Assembly: GCA_021788565.1 (NCBI GenBank) | Contig: JAJYKO010000045.1 | Coordinates: 1 to 13,976, forward strand | Source: Chloroflexota bacterium | GTDB taxonomy: Bacteria > Chloroflexota > UBA6077 | Direction of reading: 5' to 3' | Length of the DNA stretch: 13,976 nucleotides | In this document: positions 1-7,208 of the stretch, piece by piece | How positions within the stretch are numbered: position 1 is the stretch's first letter | Layout: the number at the start of each line of letters is the position of its first letter | Translations under genes and position numbers: made by a program | Notes under the pieces: model-generated | Database searches by the model: none | The model's input: only the letters and a program-made list of their open reading frames with translations | Told to the model about the DNA's origin: nothing

Positions 1-879
1 CACCACCGGAGTCTGGATCTTCCACGGTTTGAAGAACTCCACCCCGTCCAGCCCTACGGCGAGGATGAGGTCCGCTTCCTGGATCAGCTCGTAGATGGGC
101 GCATCCGTGTACACCCCGAATGTGCCGGCGAAGAGGGGATGGTCTTCGGGGAAGTGGCCCTTCGACTGGGCGGTCACCGTCACGGGAACGCGCAGATGCT
201 CGGCAGTGGCTATCAGTTCGGCTGAGGCGCGCGAATAGGCAACCCCAACCCCGGCCATGAGGATGGGCGCTCTGGCGCTTCGGAGCGCTTCCAGCACGCT
301 GCCTAGGTCCGGATTACCCCGCGCCTTTGAGGTGGGATGGAAGCGACGGCCTATCTCCTCCACGCTCATGTCGCCCAGATGCGGCAGCTCCTTGTTGGCC
401 TCAGAGGCCGGGAACGCGAAGTACACCGGCCCAGGCCGGCCGGATTGTGCCATCTCCACCGCCTCCGGGAGCGCCGTTTCTATCTCAGAGGCCAGCAGCC
501 TGCTGCTCGACTTGGTGACCGGCTTGAACAGGCTCACAAGGTCCAGCCACTGGTGGGTGAAGCTGCCCACCTGGGAAGGCTCCAGGTCGCCCGATATGGC
601 TATCAGGGGCAGCCGATCCAGGTGAGCCATAGCCACGCTGCTCACCATGTTCGCGGCGCCCGGCCCGCGGGTAACGATGCAGAGGCCAGGGACTCCCGTC
701 AGGAGTCCCGTGGTGCCTGCCATGTAGCCTGCCGCGGACTCGTGGTGTGTCAGGATGAAGGGAACATCTACCTGTCGCAACCCCTCCATCAGCGGGATGG
801 CCTCGCCGCCCGGCAGGCCGAACGCGCGCTGAAGGCCCTGGGACCGAAGGTACCTCGCCATGAAGACTGACGCTTTCAC
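1..879 (-). CDS. Thiamine-diphosphate enzyme, acetolactate synthase-like (partial, C-terminus off window)
   Basis: This is an open frame of 293 codons from a GTG at 879 to the window edge; the C-terminal catalytic TPP-binding half is not visible. Translation shows the N-terminal TPP-enzyme (PYR) domain at residues 1-165: GLPGGEA near 21-27, HHE at 45-47 whose Glu47 matches the cofactor-activating glutamate of the family, and a RGPGAAN motif at 71-77. The central domain follows (about 185-293), with the LMAGVGV and DLILAVG elements typical of acetolactate synthase-like proteins. The GTG is chosen because GGGGAGGAG lies four bases upstream; an ATG six codons in has no such site. The gene follows livF on the same strand after a repeat-containing gap of 184 bases. 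True acetolactate synthase, a decarboxylase, a sulfoacetaldehyde acetyltransferase-type enzyme or a carboligase are all possible; the specific substrate cannot be told from this half. Confidence 0.88.
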   Translation of the reverse strand, partial: MKASVFMARYLRSQGLQRAFGLPGGEAIPLMEGLRQVDVPFILTHHESAAGYMAGTTGLLTGVPGLCIVTRGPGAANMVSSVAMAHLDRLPLIAISGDLEPSQVGSFTHQWLDLVSLFKPVTKSSSRLLASEIETALPEAVEMAQSGRPGPVYFAFPASEANKELPHLGDMSVEEIGRRFHPTSKARGNPDLGSVLEALRSARAPILMAGVGVAYSRASAELIATAEHLRVPVTVTAQSKGHFPEDHPLFAGTFGVYTDAPIYELIQEADLILAVGLDGVEFFKPWKIQTPVV

Positions 880-956
880 GAAACTCCTCCCCTCGCCAAC
901 GTGGTAGCGCCATTGTACGCAGTTCTGGAGAAGCAGGCCACATCCGCTAGAACGTT

Positions 957-980
957 GTAGCCGCAGGCTTTAGCCTGCGC
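957..980 (+). repeat. GTAG-footed palindrome, left arm of a facing pair
   Basis: GTAG is followed by CC and a hairpin with stem GCAGGC / GCCTGC and loop TTTA. It faces the element at 1022-1046 across a 41-base spacer in the gap between livF and the TPP enzyme gene. The two arms are near-identical when one is reverse complemented, and the A/T pair of this stem is a G/C pair in the other, so base pairing is kept. This is the layout of a REPIN (two inverted REP sequences). Assignment to a REP family is by structure only. Confidence 0.7.
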
Positions 981-1021
981 GTACCCGCTGGGGAGGATGG
1001 TGCACCCCCCCCCACGAGGAC

Positions 1022-1046
1022 GCGCGGGCGTGAAGCCCGCGGCTAC
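1022..1046 (-). repeat. GTAG-footed palindrome, right arm of a facing pair
   Basis: Read on the minus strand it begins GTAGCC, followed by stem GCGGGC / GCCCGC with loop TTCAC. It pairs with the inverted copy at 957-980. It ends 18 bases before the livF stop codon, so a transcript of the transporter operon would carry both hairpins between livF and the TPP enzyme gene and could be stabilised or attenuated there (inference). Confidence 0.7.
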
Positions 1047-1063
1047 GGAACGACCGTCCTGCC

Positions 1064-1777
1064 TCAAATCCCGAGGTATGCCCTCTGAATTTCGGAGCTG
1101 CGGAGCAACTCGGCCGACGGACCGGTCAGCGCCACGCGGCCGTTCTCGAGAACGTACCCCCGATCGGCGTGCTCCAGCGCCACCTGCACGTCCTGCTCGA
1201 CGATCAACGTGGTCGTGCCCTCGGCGTGGATCCGGTCGATCACCTCGAACAACCTGTCCACCGCCACCGGCGATAGGCCCATAGACAGCTCGTCTACCAG
1301 CAGCAACTTCGGGCGGCTCATGAGCGCCCTCCCAATAGCGCACATCTGTTGCTCGCCGCCGGAGAGCGAACCGGCCGCCTGACCGGCTCGCTCCTTCAGG
1401 ATCGGAAACAGATCGAACACTCGCACCAGATCATGGGGGACCTCAGCCCTGTCCTGCCGGCTGAAGGCTCCCATCATCAGGTTCTCTCTCACTGTAAGTC
1501 CCTGGAAGAGATGCCGCCCCTGCGGCACCTGGACTACGCCTGCCCCGACCACCGCATCCGGTGGCCAGTGCGTGATGTCCTGCCCCTCGAAGGTCACCTT
1601 TCCTTGCATCGGCGGCAACAATCCGGATAGCACTCGTAGAAAGGTTGACTTGCCGGCTCCGTTGGACCCGATCAGCGCCGCCAGCTCCCCTGGGGCAATG
1701 CTGAGATTCACGTCCCACAGAACCTGGACTTCGCCGTAGCCGGCCGACAGGTTCTGCACCTGTAGCAGATCAGTCAT
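1064..1777 (-). CDS. livF: Branched-chain amino acid-type ABC transporter ATPase LivF
   Basis: A 237-residue ABC ATPase, one of the two nucleotide-binding subunits that power the LivHM permease on the cytoplasmic face. Visible motifs are Walker A GSNGAGKS at 37-44, Q-loop region VVQVPQGRHLF at 81-91, signature LSGGEQQ at 138-144, Walker B LLLVDE at 158-163 followed by the D-loop LSMGLSP, and the LivF-type VEQD in place of a histidine switch. GYG near the A-loop and the C-terminal YLGI ending are also usual for LivF. The family normally has DEP after Walker B; here it is DEL, which leaves the catalytic glutamate intact. The ATG overlaps the end of livG by eight bases, implying translational coupling. 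The physiological substrate could be branched-chain or other hydrophobic amino acids or related amides or acids. Confidence 0.95.
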   Translation of the reverse strand: MTDLLQVQNLSAGYGEVQVLWDVNLSIAPGELAALIGSNGAGKSTFLRVLSGLLPPMQGKVTFEGQDITHWPPDAVVGAGVVQVPQGRHLFQGLTVRENLMMGAFSRQDRAEVPHDLVRVFDLFPILKERAGQAAGSLSGGEQQMCAIGRALMSRPKLLLVDELSMGLSPVAVDRLFEVIDRIHAEGTTTLIVEQDVQVALEHADRGYVLENGRVALTGPSAELLRSSEIQRAYLGI

Positions 1778-2525
1778 GTTCCGCCTTCTTCTTGGCGTAC
1801 CGCTCGCCCAGGTACGCCCCGATCACCTTCTCGTCTTGAACGATCTCCTCCGGGGTTCCCTCTGCCAGGAGGCGGCCCAGGTTCAGAACCACGATCCGAG
1901 TAGATATCCCCATCACGGCTTTCATGATGTGCTCAATCACCAGGAGGGTCACACCGGACTGATGCACCTCCCTTATTAGCTGCATCGCCTCCTGGGTCTC
2001 CCTCGGGTTCAGACCTGCCATCACCTCATCGAGCATCAACAGCTTCGGATCCATCGCCAGCGCCTTGGCCAATTCCAGGCGCTTCTGGTCGGCCAGGGTG
2101 ATCTCCTCTGCCTTTTGGTCGGCACGCTCCGAGAAACCCACGAATTCCAGAAGCTCATCTGCCCGACGGAAGGCCTCGGCCGAGCTGCGTTTCCCTCCGC
2201 CCGCCCCGAACATCGCGCCCACCGCCACGTTCTCCCGAACGGTGAGACTGCGGAAGGGCTTCGTGACCTGGAAGGTACGCGCCAGCCCCATCCTGCCTCG
2301 CTGATGGGCTGGCTTGTGACCAATCTGCTGATCCTCGAAGATGACTTCCCCCTTCGTTAGCGAGTCTGCTCCTGTGATCACGTTCACGAGGGTCGTCTTG
2401 CCCGCCCCGTTGGGACCGATCAGACCGAGGATCTCACCCTCCTGAACCGATAGGGATACGTTGTCTACGGCAGTCAGTCCGCCGAAGCGTTTGGTGACAT
2501 TACGTAACTCGAGTATGGCCATCAT
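1770..2525 (-). CDS. livG: Branched-chain amino acid-type ABC transporter ATPase LivG
   Basis: A 251-residue ABC ATPase, partner of LivF. It has Walker A GPNGAGKT at 37-44, the Q-loop region ARTFQ at 82-86, Walker B LLMLDE at 162-167 with the D-loop VMAGLNP, and the histidine switch in LLVIEHIM. The signature is the degenerate ITLADQKRLELAKAL form, known in many LivG proteins, rather than LSGGQ. The C-terminal GTPEEIVQDEKVIGAYLG is typical of LivG. The start ATG at 2525 directly abuts the livM stop, and a second ATG follows at once at 2522, so the exact first codon is uncertain by one residue. The lysine-rich tail KKKAEHD runs into the livF start. It is co-transcribed with livHM and livF in a standard importer operon. 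Confidence 0.95.
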   Translation of the reverse strand: MMAILELRNVTKRFGGLTAVDNVSLSVQEGEILGLIGPNGAGKTTLVNVITGADSLTKGEVIFEDQQIGHKPAHQRGRMGLARTFQVTKPFRSLTVRENVAVGAMFGAGGGKRSSAEAFRRADELLEFVGFSERADQKAEEITLADQKRLELAKALAMDPKLLMLDEVMAGLNPRETQEAMQLIREVHQSGVTLLVIEHIMKAVMGISTRIVVLNLGRLLAEGTPEEIVQDEKVIGAYLGERYAKKKAEHD

Positions 2526-3584
2526 TTACACCCGGTACCTTCGAGCATTTGCGAGGAAGGTGTGCCAGCTGATGCGCCGCCTGCCGGTCATGAAGTCCAT
2601 CACCCCCCGAGGCAAGAAAATAACGATCAGGATGATGGCTAGACCCAGGAACGCGGTGTGCAGATACAAGAAGTTCTGCCACAGGTAGTCGGTCACGCCC
2701 TCCAGCACGAAGGCTCCGATCACCGGACCCAGAACTGTCCCAGGTCCCCCCAGGGTCGCCATTATGATCATCTGAATCGTCACGGAAGAGTCGAAAAGAC
2801 TGTACGGATCTATGAATGAAATCCAGTAGGCGTAAATGGCGCCGGCGAGGGCGGTGATCATCCCGGACAGGGCGAACGCGGTCACCTTGTACACCGTGGT
2901 GTTGATGCCCATTATTCGGGCCGCGTCTTCGTTCTCTCGAATGGCCAACAGCGCGTATCCGAAGCGAGAGCGGCTTACCCACCAGATGAAGAGGGTCGAG
3001 GCTACCATGAGCGCCAGCAGGGCGTAGTAGAACACCTGGTAGTTGTTGTAGATGGGCAGTCCGATCCCGCTTGGACCTCCTGTCCAACTGGCGTTGGCGA
3101 TGATGTCTCGCGTGGCCTCGCTTATGGCCAGAGTGGCGATAGCGAAGTAATGCCCTTGAAGCCGCAAGACTGGGATGCCCCAGAGCGCGGCATATACTGC
3201 CCCAACGGCCGCGCTAAGAATGAGCGCCGGCACGAATGGCAGTCCCAGGTTGTTCATCGCGAGCCCAGTTGTGTATGCGCCGATCCCATAGAACACAGCC
3301 TGCCCGAAAGCTGGGTAGCCGGTATATCCAGAGATGAGGTTCCACCCTTGGGCCATAGCCGCGTACAGAAAAATCAGGCTGAGGACGCGGACTATGTAAT
3401 CTCCCGACCAGAAAGGTGCGCTGAGCAGTATGACCGCGACCAGCGCGAAGGCTATTCTCACCACCGGTCTCTGAGTCATGGTGACGACGCGGCCCTGCGC
3501 CGCCTTGCCGGCAGTCTTCTCCGCGGTGGCGCCCGTTAGCGTGCTGAGGAGAGCGTCCTCTTCCGGCCGGCTAGAAGGTGACAT
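2526..3584 (-). CDS. livM: Branched-chain amino acid-type ABC transporter permease LivM
   Basis: A 352-residue inner-membrane permease of the LivM family, forming the channel with LivH. After a hydrophilic N-terminus of about 40 residues, hydrophobic segments recur to the end, about nine or ten in all. Family motifs are GYTGYPAFGQAVFYGIGAY near 87-105, and the cytoplasmic coupling loop FGYALLAIRENEDAARIMGI followed by YKVTAFALSG, which docks on the ATPases. LGGPGTVLGPVIGAF lies near 280-295. The assigned ATG overlaps the livH end by 14 bases. An internal ATG at codon 36 (before TQRPVVRIAF) would give a protein nearer the common length and start just before the first membrane segment, so the extension may or may not be translated. 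Neither start has a strong ribosome binding site. Confidence 0.93.
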   Translation of the reverse strand: MSPSSRPEEDALLSTLTGATAEKTAGKAAQGRVVTMTQRPVVRIAFALVAVILLSAPFWSGDYIVRVLSLIFLYAAMAQGWNLISGYTGYPAFGQAVFYGIGAYTTGLAMNNLGLPFVPALILSAAVGAVYAALWGIPVLRLQGHYFAIATLAISEATRDIIANASWTGGPSGIGLPIYNNYQVFYYALLALMVASTLFIWWVSRSRFGYALLAIRENEDAARIMGINTTVYKVTAFALSGMITALAGAIYAYWISFIDPYSLFDSSVTIQMIIMATLGGPGTVLGPVIGAFVLEGVTDYLWQNFLYLHTAFLGLAIILIVIFLPRGVMDFMTGRRRISWHTFLANARRYRV

Positions 3585-4458
3585 GTGACACCGCCCTGGG
3601 GTTGCCGAACATTCCGGTCGGGCGAACGATCAGAACCAGGATCAGCACTGCGAATGCGGCAACGTTCTCGTAGCCGGGACCCAGAGTGGCCGCGGCCAGG
3701 TTCTCGATGATCCCGTAAGCCATTGCACCAGCCAGCGCGCCCGGGACACTACCGAGCCCGCCAAGGGTGCAGATGACGAAGCCGGTGAGCAGGTAACTCT
3801 CCGCTGTACTGTTGGGAGAGATCGCGTACGCCGTCGATACGAGGGCGCCGGCTGCACCCGCTAGTGCTGCTCCAATGGCGTACGTCAATGCGTAAACCCG
3901 CCCGATGCTTACTCCCATCAGCTGGGCAGCCTCCACGTCCATGCCCACGGCCCGAATTGCGTTGCCGGTCCGGGTCCGGGACATGAAGAGACTGAGTGCC
4001 GCGGTCAGCACTATAGCGACCACGAAGGTTATCAGCCCGATTACTGGCAGCAGAAGTGGGCCGGCCTGGATGCTCATGCTCGCGTACGGTGGATTCGACA
4101 TCCGGTAGTTCGGTGAGAATAGCAGGATGCCGACGTTAATGAAGAGAATCTGCAGTCCAAAGGTCATCAGCAACGTCATCAACATCGGTGCGCGAACCAC
4201 CCGGTTGATGAGCAGCTTTTGCACGAGGTAGCCGAAGCCGAACATCGTGATCATACAGATCGGCAGTGAGACGAGGGGGTCAATCCCAAAGATGTGGTAA
4301 AGGTAGTAAGCCTCGAACGCGGACAGCATCACCAGCGAACCGTGGGCGATGTTGATAACGTTCAGAACGCCCCAGATTATGGAGAACCCTAGCGCCACGC
4401 AGGCGAAAATGCCGCCCAGTAGCACGCCGTTGATCACCGCTTGAGCGAAGAACATCAT
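3571..4458 (-). CDS. livH: Branched-chain amino acid-type ABC transporter permease LivH
   Basis: A 295-residue inner-membrane permease, very hydrophobic throughout, the usual length for LivH. It opens with the typical INGVLLGGIFACVALGFSIIWG and VINIAHGSLVMLSAF motifs. The cytoplasmic coupling loop is seen as GNAIRAVGMDVEAAQLMGV followed by YALTYAIGAALAGAAG. LGGLGSVPGALAGAMAYGIIE near 232-252 is the conserved LivH C-terminal region. The start ATG at 4458 has GAGG four bases upstream; a second ATG follows immediately and has the better spacing. The gene is separated from livK by a strong hairpin but overlaps livM, so expression of the membrane and ATPase genes is probably lower than that of the binding protein. 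Confidence 0.94.
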   Translation of the reverse strand: MMFFAQAVINGVLLGGIFACVALGFSIIWGVLNVINIAHGSLVMLSAFEAYYLYHIFGIDPLVSLPICMITMFGFGYLVQKLLINRVVRAPMLMTLLMTFGLQILFINVGILLFSPNYRMSNPPYASMSIQAGPLLLPVIGLITFVVAIVLTAALSLFMSRTRTGNAIRAVGMDVEAAQLMGVSIGRVYALTYAIGAALAGAAGALVSTAYAISPNSTAESYLLTGFVICTLGGLGSVPGALAGAMAYGIIENLAAATLGPGYENVAAFAVLILVLIVRPTGMFGNPRAVSHVTF

Positions 4459-4476
4459 TTATCCTCGTTACACAAT

Positions 4477-4535
4477 GGGCCGACGGCTCTGACGGCCCCC
4501 ACAAATGTCGTAGGGTTCGTCAGAGCCGCCGGCCC
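4477..4535 (-). repeat. 18-bp inverted repeat between livK and livH
   Basis: Arms at 4477-4494 and 4518-4535 are 18 bases each with one mismatch and a 23-base loop. They lie wholly in the gap between the livK stop and the livH start. No run of T follows on the minus strand, so it is not a classical intrinsic terminator for the operon. Such hairpins behind binding-protein genes commonly protect the upstream message or reduce read-through, giving more binding protein than permease. A GTAG at 4510-4513 and a CTAC at 4540-4543 bracket the right arm, so it may be related to the GTAG palindromes elsewhere in the window. Confidence 0.75.
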
Positions 4536-4543
4536 GCCGCTAC

Positions 4544-5911
4544 TTACCGCTTGTTCCACGCGGGCATCGGGTACTGCAACTTGCCGGCCGCGACGTCCGT
4601 CGGCCACACAAGCACGTGCGTCTTGTTTTGGATCTGCTCCACGACGTCGTTTTGGGCTGCCGTGACTCCCTGCGCGTTGAACTTGAGTTGACCCCAGAAG
4701 CTCTTCACGTTCAGGTTCACCAGCGCCTGCTGCACCTTCGCTGTATCCAGGGAGTTGGCGTTTTGGATCGCCGTGACTAGCGCCACTACGCCGGCACCTC
4801 CCTGCGCGGAGTGATAGTCCGGATCCTGATTGAACTTTGCCTTGTAAAGCGCCGCGAAGTTCGCCGACGATTTGAAGATATCGTCGCTCGTGTTCTTCTG
4901 CTGCGGCGACCAGCTCACCGGCCCGAGTACGTAGTTTGCATCGGCGCCCAACGAGTTAGCGAAGTCAGGCGTCGAGGGGCCGACGGTGAAGCCCATCATC
5001 TTCACGTTCACGCCGAGCTGCTTGGCCTGCCGCACCGTCAGAATGGCGTCCTCGAAGTGGCCGGACCCGAAGAGGGCGTCGGGCTGGGCCTGCTTTACCG
5101 CCGTTAGGATGGTCGATAGGTCCTGGGTGGTAGGTGGGTAGGTTGTCGTATACACTACGTCTAGCCCCTTGGACTTCGCGTAAGCCTCCGCACCCTTCAA
5201 CACGGTTGTTGAGAACACGTCGTTGGCCCCGATCAGCGCGATCTTCTTGACCGGCGGGTTCTGCGCCAGCGCCATGTCTATGGTCGAGTAAAGGTAGTGA
5301 CTTGCCAGAACGTTGTCCGTAAACATGTACTTGAAGCCACGGGTGAACAGGGAGTCGGCTGCCCCGCCGTCGTTGATCATGATCGTCTTGTACTTCTCTG
5401 CGATGGGGGCACCGGCCTGCACCTGGCCCGAGCTATAGGGCGAGAGCAGGAACTGTACGTGGTCCTGGGTGATCAGTTTCTGGATGAGCTGCACGGTGGT
5501 GTCGGACTTGCTTTCGTCGTCGTAGGTCTTGAGCACCAGTTGATAGTGCTTCCCACCGACGAGAACGCCGCCCGCTTTGTTGTACTGATCGATTGCGAGC
5601 TTGGCGCCGTTGAGGGTCAACCCGGCTTCCACAGCCAGCGATCCGGTCAACGACGTGGAGTCGCCGATCAGAATCGTGCCGTCGAACTTCTGGGTAGTGC
5701 CCGAAGGTGCGCTAGTCGCGGCAGCGGCCGCACCTGCCGCCGCTTGAGTTGGAGCCGTCGTGGGCGCTGCCGCTTGCGTGGGTGCTGCCGCGGGCGCCTT
5801 CGTGGGACTAGCCGCGGGCGAGGACGTCGCTCCACTGCATGCTGTGGCAGCCATGGTGATGCCGAGGAGTACTGCGAGGAACCATGGAGCGCGAATGGAC
5901 CGAAAAGACAT
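4544..5911 (-). CDS. livK: Branched-chain amino acid-type ABC transporter substrate-binding lipoprotein
   Basis: A 455-residue periplasmic-binding-protein-like lipoprotein (type 1 fold, Peripla_BP_6 family) that captures substrate outside the membrane and delivers it to LivHM. The N-terminus is a lipoprotein signal peptide: basic residues, a hydrophobic core and the lipobox ATAC with Cys25 as the lipidation site. A flexible Ala/Pro/Thr linker (about 26-74) includes the repeated APTQAAA. The binding domain starts near DGTILIGDSTSLTGSLA (about 78-94), followed by GAKLAIDQYNKAGG and the YDDESKSD segment as in LivJ/LivK. Three starts are close together: GTG 5920, ATG 5917 and ATG 5911. The last is chosen because AAGAGGTG stands eight bases before it. 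Family membership is clear, but the ligand is not; amides, hydrophobic amino acids or aromatic acids are alternatives. Confidence 0.93.
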   Translation of the reverse strand: MSFRSIRAPWFLAVLLGITMAATACSGATSSPAASPTKAPAAAPTQAAAPTTAPTQAAAGAAAAATSAPSGTTQKFDGTILIGDSTSLTGSLAVEAGLTLNGAKLAIDQYNKAGGVLVGGKHYQLVLKTYDDESKSDTTVQLIQKLITQDHVQFLLSPYSSGQVQAGAPIAEKYKTIMINDGGAADSLFTRGFKYMFTDNVLASHYLYSTIDMALAQNPPVKKIALIGANDVFSTTVLKGAEAYAKSKGLDVVYTTTYPPTTQDLSTILTAVKQAQPDALFGSGHFEDAILTVRQAKQLGVNVKMMGFTVGPSTPDFANSLGADANYVLGPVSWSPQQKNTSDDIFKSSANFAALYKAKFNQDPDYHSAQGGAGVVALVTAIQNANSLDTAKVQQALVNLNVKSFWGQLKFNAQGVTAAQNDVVEQIQNKTHVLVWPTDVAAGKLQYPMPAWNKR

Positions 5912-6260
5912 TACCATCACACCTCTTCACGAATAGTCGGTCCTTGAGGGGCCGCTTGGCCTGGAGCGTCGTCCACCCCTTCTGCCGACAACAGACGCCG
6001 ATTGGGAAACCCCAAGTTCCCCACTTGAATAAAACGGCCTTCCTCAACTACCCTGGGACGGGCTTAAAGAGCCCTACACCGGGCATCGAAGGAAGGCGCG
6101 GCGCTGGGTATTGGTCGGCGACGACCCATGCCTCCGCGATAGAGGCGGTCCGATGCACAAAACACCGGACTTAGCGACAAGCAAGATTCGGACCTCAATG
6201 TCCGAACGACCTAATAAGTACACCTCCGCACACTAGGATCGATCATCAAAAAGGTATCCT
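5912..6260 (-). other. Long structured 5' leader of the liv operon
   Basis: If transcription starts near 6260, the message has about 340 untranslated bases before livK. On the minus strand this stretch folds into several local hairpins: arms 6187-6193/6200-6206 (TTCGGAC/GTCCGAA on the plus strand), 6148-6152/6166-6170, a GGGCT/AGCCC pair at 6060-6074, and a GGGGAAC/GTTTCCC pair around 6007-6025. No convincing coding frame, tRNA or known riboswitch consensus was recognised. It might contain a cis-regulatory RNA for the transporter, or simply be non-functional spacer. Ribosome binding is by AAGAGGTG just before livK. Confidence 0.4.
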
Positions 6261-6266
6261 ACGATT

Positions 6267-6295
6267 ACTGTACGATTCTGCATCGGTGGTGTCAA
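6267..6295 (-). promoter_or_regulatory. Sigma70-type promoter for the liv operon
   Basis: On the minus strand a perfect -35 TTGACA (6295-6290) is followed after exactly 17 bases by TACAGT (6272-6267), a four-of-six -10. Two direct repeats, TACGATT at 6260-6266 and 6271-6277 (11 bases apart, one helical turn), cover the -10. Two ATCGGTG repeats at 6282-6288 and 6297-6303 flank the -35. These could be operator half-sites for a regulator of the importer (inference). Confidence 0.6.
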
Positions 6296-6347
6296 TATCG
6301 GTGTGCGATGGGGGGTGTGTGTCCAGTCGCCAGCCGCCTGATCGGCC

Positions 6348-6356
6348 TGCTATACT
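6348..6356 (+). promoter_or_regulatory. Extended -10 promoter for coaX operon
   Basis: TGC followed by TATACT forms an extended -10 element (TGnTATAAT type) 38 bases before the coaX start. No good -35 is seen at the expected distance, which is common for extended -10 promoters. Start would be near 6363, giving a leader of about 30 bases that contains the AAGGAG ribosome binding site. It diverges from the liv promoter about 55 bases to the left. Confidence 0.5.
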
Positions 6357-6393
6357 GGCAGTAGAGCATCCACTCCCGAGAAGGAGTCTTACG

Positions 6394-7194
6394 ATGGCGC
6401 TCAAGAACCGGTCGGGTCATCTCTTACTGGCCATGGACGTGGGCAACACGAACATCGTGATAGGGGTGTTTCACGGCGACCAGTTGATCGCGGACTGGCG
6501 ACTGGCTACCAATGCTCACTCCATGCCCGACGAATACGCCGTCCTGCTTTCCAGCCTGATGAGTCACTCCGGTCTGAGCTTGGCGGGCATCGACGCTGCC
6601 ATCATCGCCAGCGTTGTCCCCAAGGTCACCGCCAACCTCCAGGAGATGGTCGAGAAGTACACGAAGGCCAGGATACTTGTAGTTGGGCCCGGCATCAAGT
6701 TGGGGGTCACCATCGGCATCGACAGCCCGAAGGAGGTCGGTGCGGACCGCGTGGTGAACGCCCTGGCTGCCCACCGTATCTACGGCGGCCCAGCTCTGGT
6801 GATCGATCTGGGGACCGCCACCACGTTCGACGTGGTTTCAGCGGATGCCGTGTACCTGGGCGGCGCCATAGCGCCTGGGCTCCTGTCTTCCGTGGAGGCG
6901 TTGTCGCGGGCCACGGCGAGACTGCCGAGAGTGGACATGACCAGGCCGCCGCGGGCCATTGGTAAGGACACACTCACCGCGATGCAATCTGGCATCGTCC
7001 TGGGGCACGCGGCGATGGTGGAGGGAATGGTGCGCCGCATCGTGGCCGAAATGGATGGCGAGCCCAAGGTGATTGCGACTGGCGGCTTCTGCAACCTGAT
7101 CGCCGCGGAAGTGCCCGCGGTGCAGTTCGTCGACAAGGCCATCACCCTCAGGGGCCTTCAGATGATGTACGACCTGAACGTAGCTAATAGCTAA
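6394..7194 (+). CDS. coaX: Type III pantothenate kinase CoaX
   Basis: A 266-residue cytoplasmic kinase that phosphorylates pantothenate to 4'-phosphopantothenate using ATP, the first step of CoA synthesis. Type III kinases belong to the ASKHA fold. Phosphate motif MDVGNTNIVIGVF is at 14-26 with Asp15, GADRVVNA at 116-123 carries the conserved Asp118, and IDLGTATTFDVV at 137-148 is the second phosphate-binding region. The GG..APG element is visible at 156-162, and ATGGF near the C-terminus. The ATG at 6394 is chosen because AAGGAG lies seven bases upstream and the family begins about here; the frame is open farther upstream but that part shows no family similarity. It ends with tandem TAA TAG and is followed 14 bases later by coaBC, which uses its product. 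Confidence 0.96.
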   Translation: MALKNRSGHLLLAMDVGNTNIVIGVFHGDQLIADWRLATNAHSMPDEYAVLLSSLMSHSGLSLAGIDAAIIASVVPKVTANLQEMVEKYTKARILVVGPGIKLGVTIGIDSPKEVGADRVVNALAAHRIYGGPALVIDLGTATTFDVVSADAVYLGGAIAPGLLSSVEALSRATARLPRVDMTRPPRAIGKDTLTAMQSGIVLGHAAMVEGMVRRIVAEMDGEPKVIATGGFCNLIAAEVPAVQFVDKAITLRGLQMMYDLNVANS

Positions 7195-7208
7195 TAGCTG
7201 GAGGCTGC

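Noticed and set aside
2076..2110. Degenerate ABC signature in LivG as a sign of inactivity
   Set aside because: The LTLAD/KRLELAKAL-type signature is normal for many LivG proteins, and Walker A, Walker B and the His switch are intact.
6286..6393. Upstream extension of coaX from a GTG-type start at 6286
   Set aside because: The extra 36 residues show no kinase similarity, they cover the promoter, and AAGGAG precedes the ATG at 6394.
7179..7200. Short GCTAATA tandem repeat at the coaX end
   Set aside because: Only two to three short units; it gives tandem stops but has no further supported meaning.
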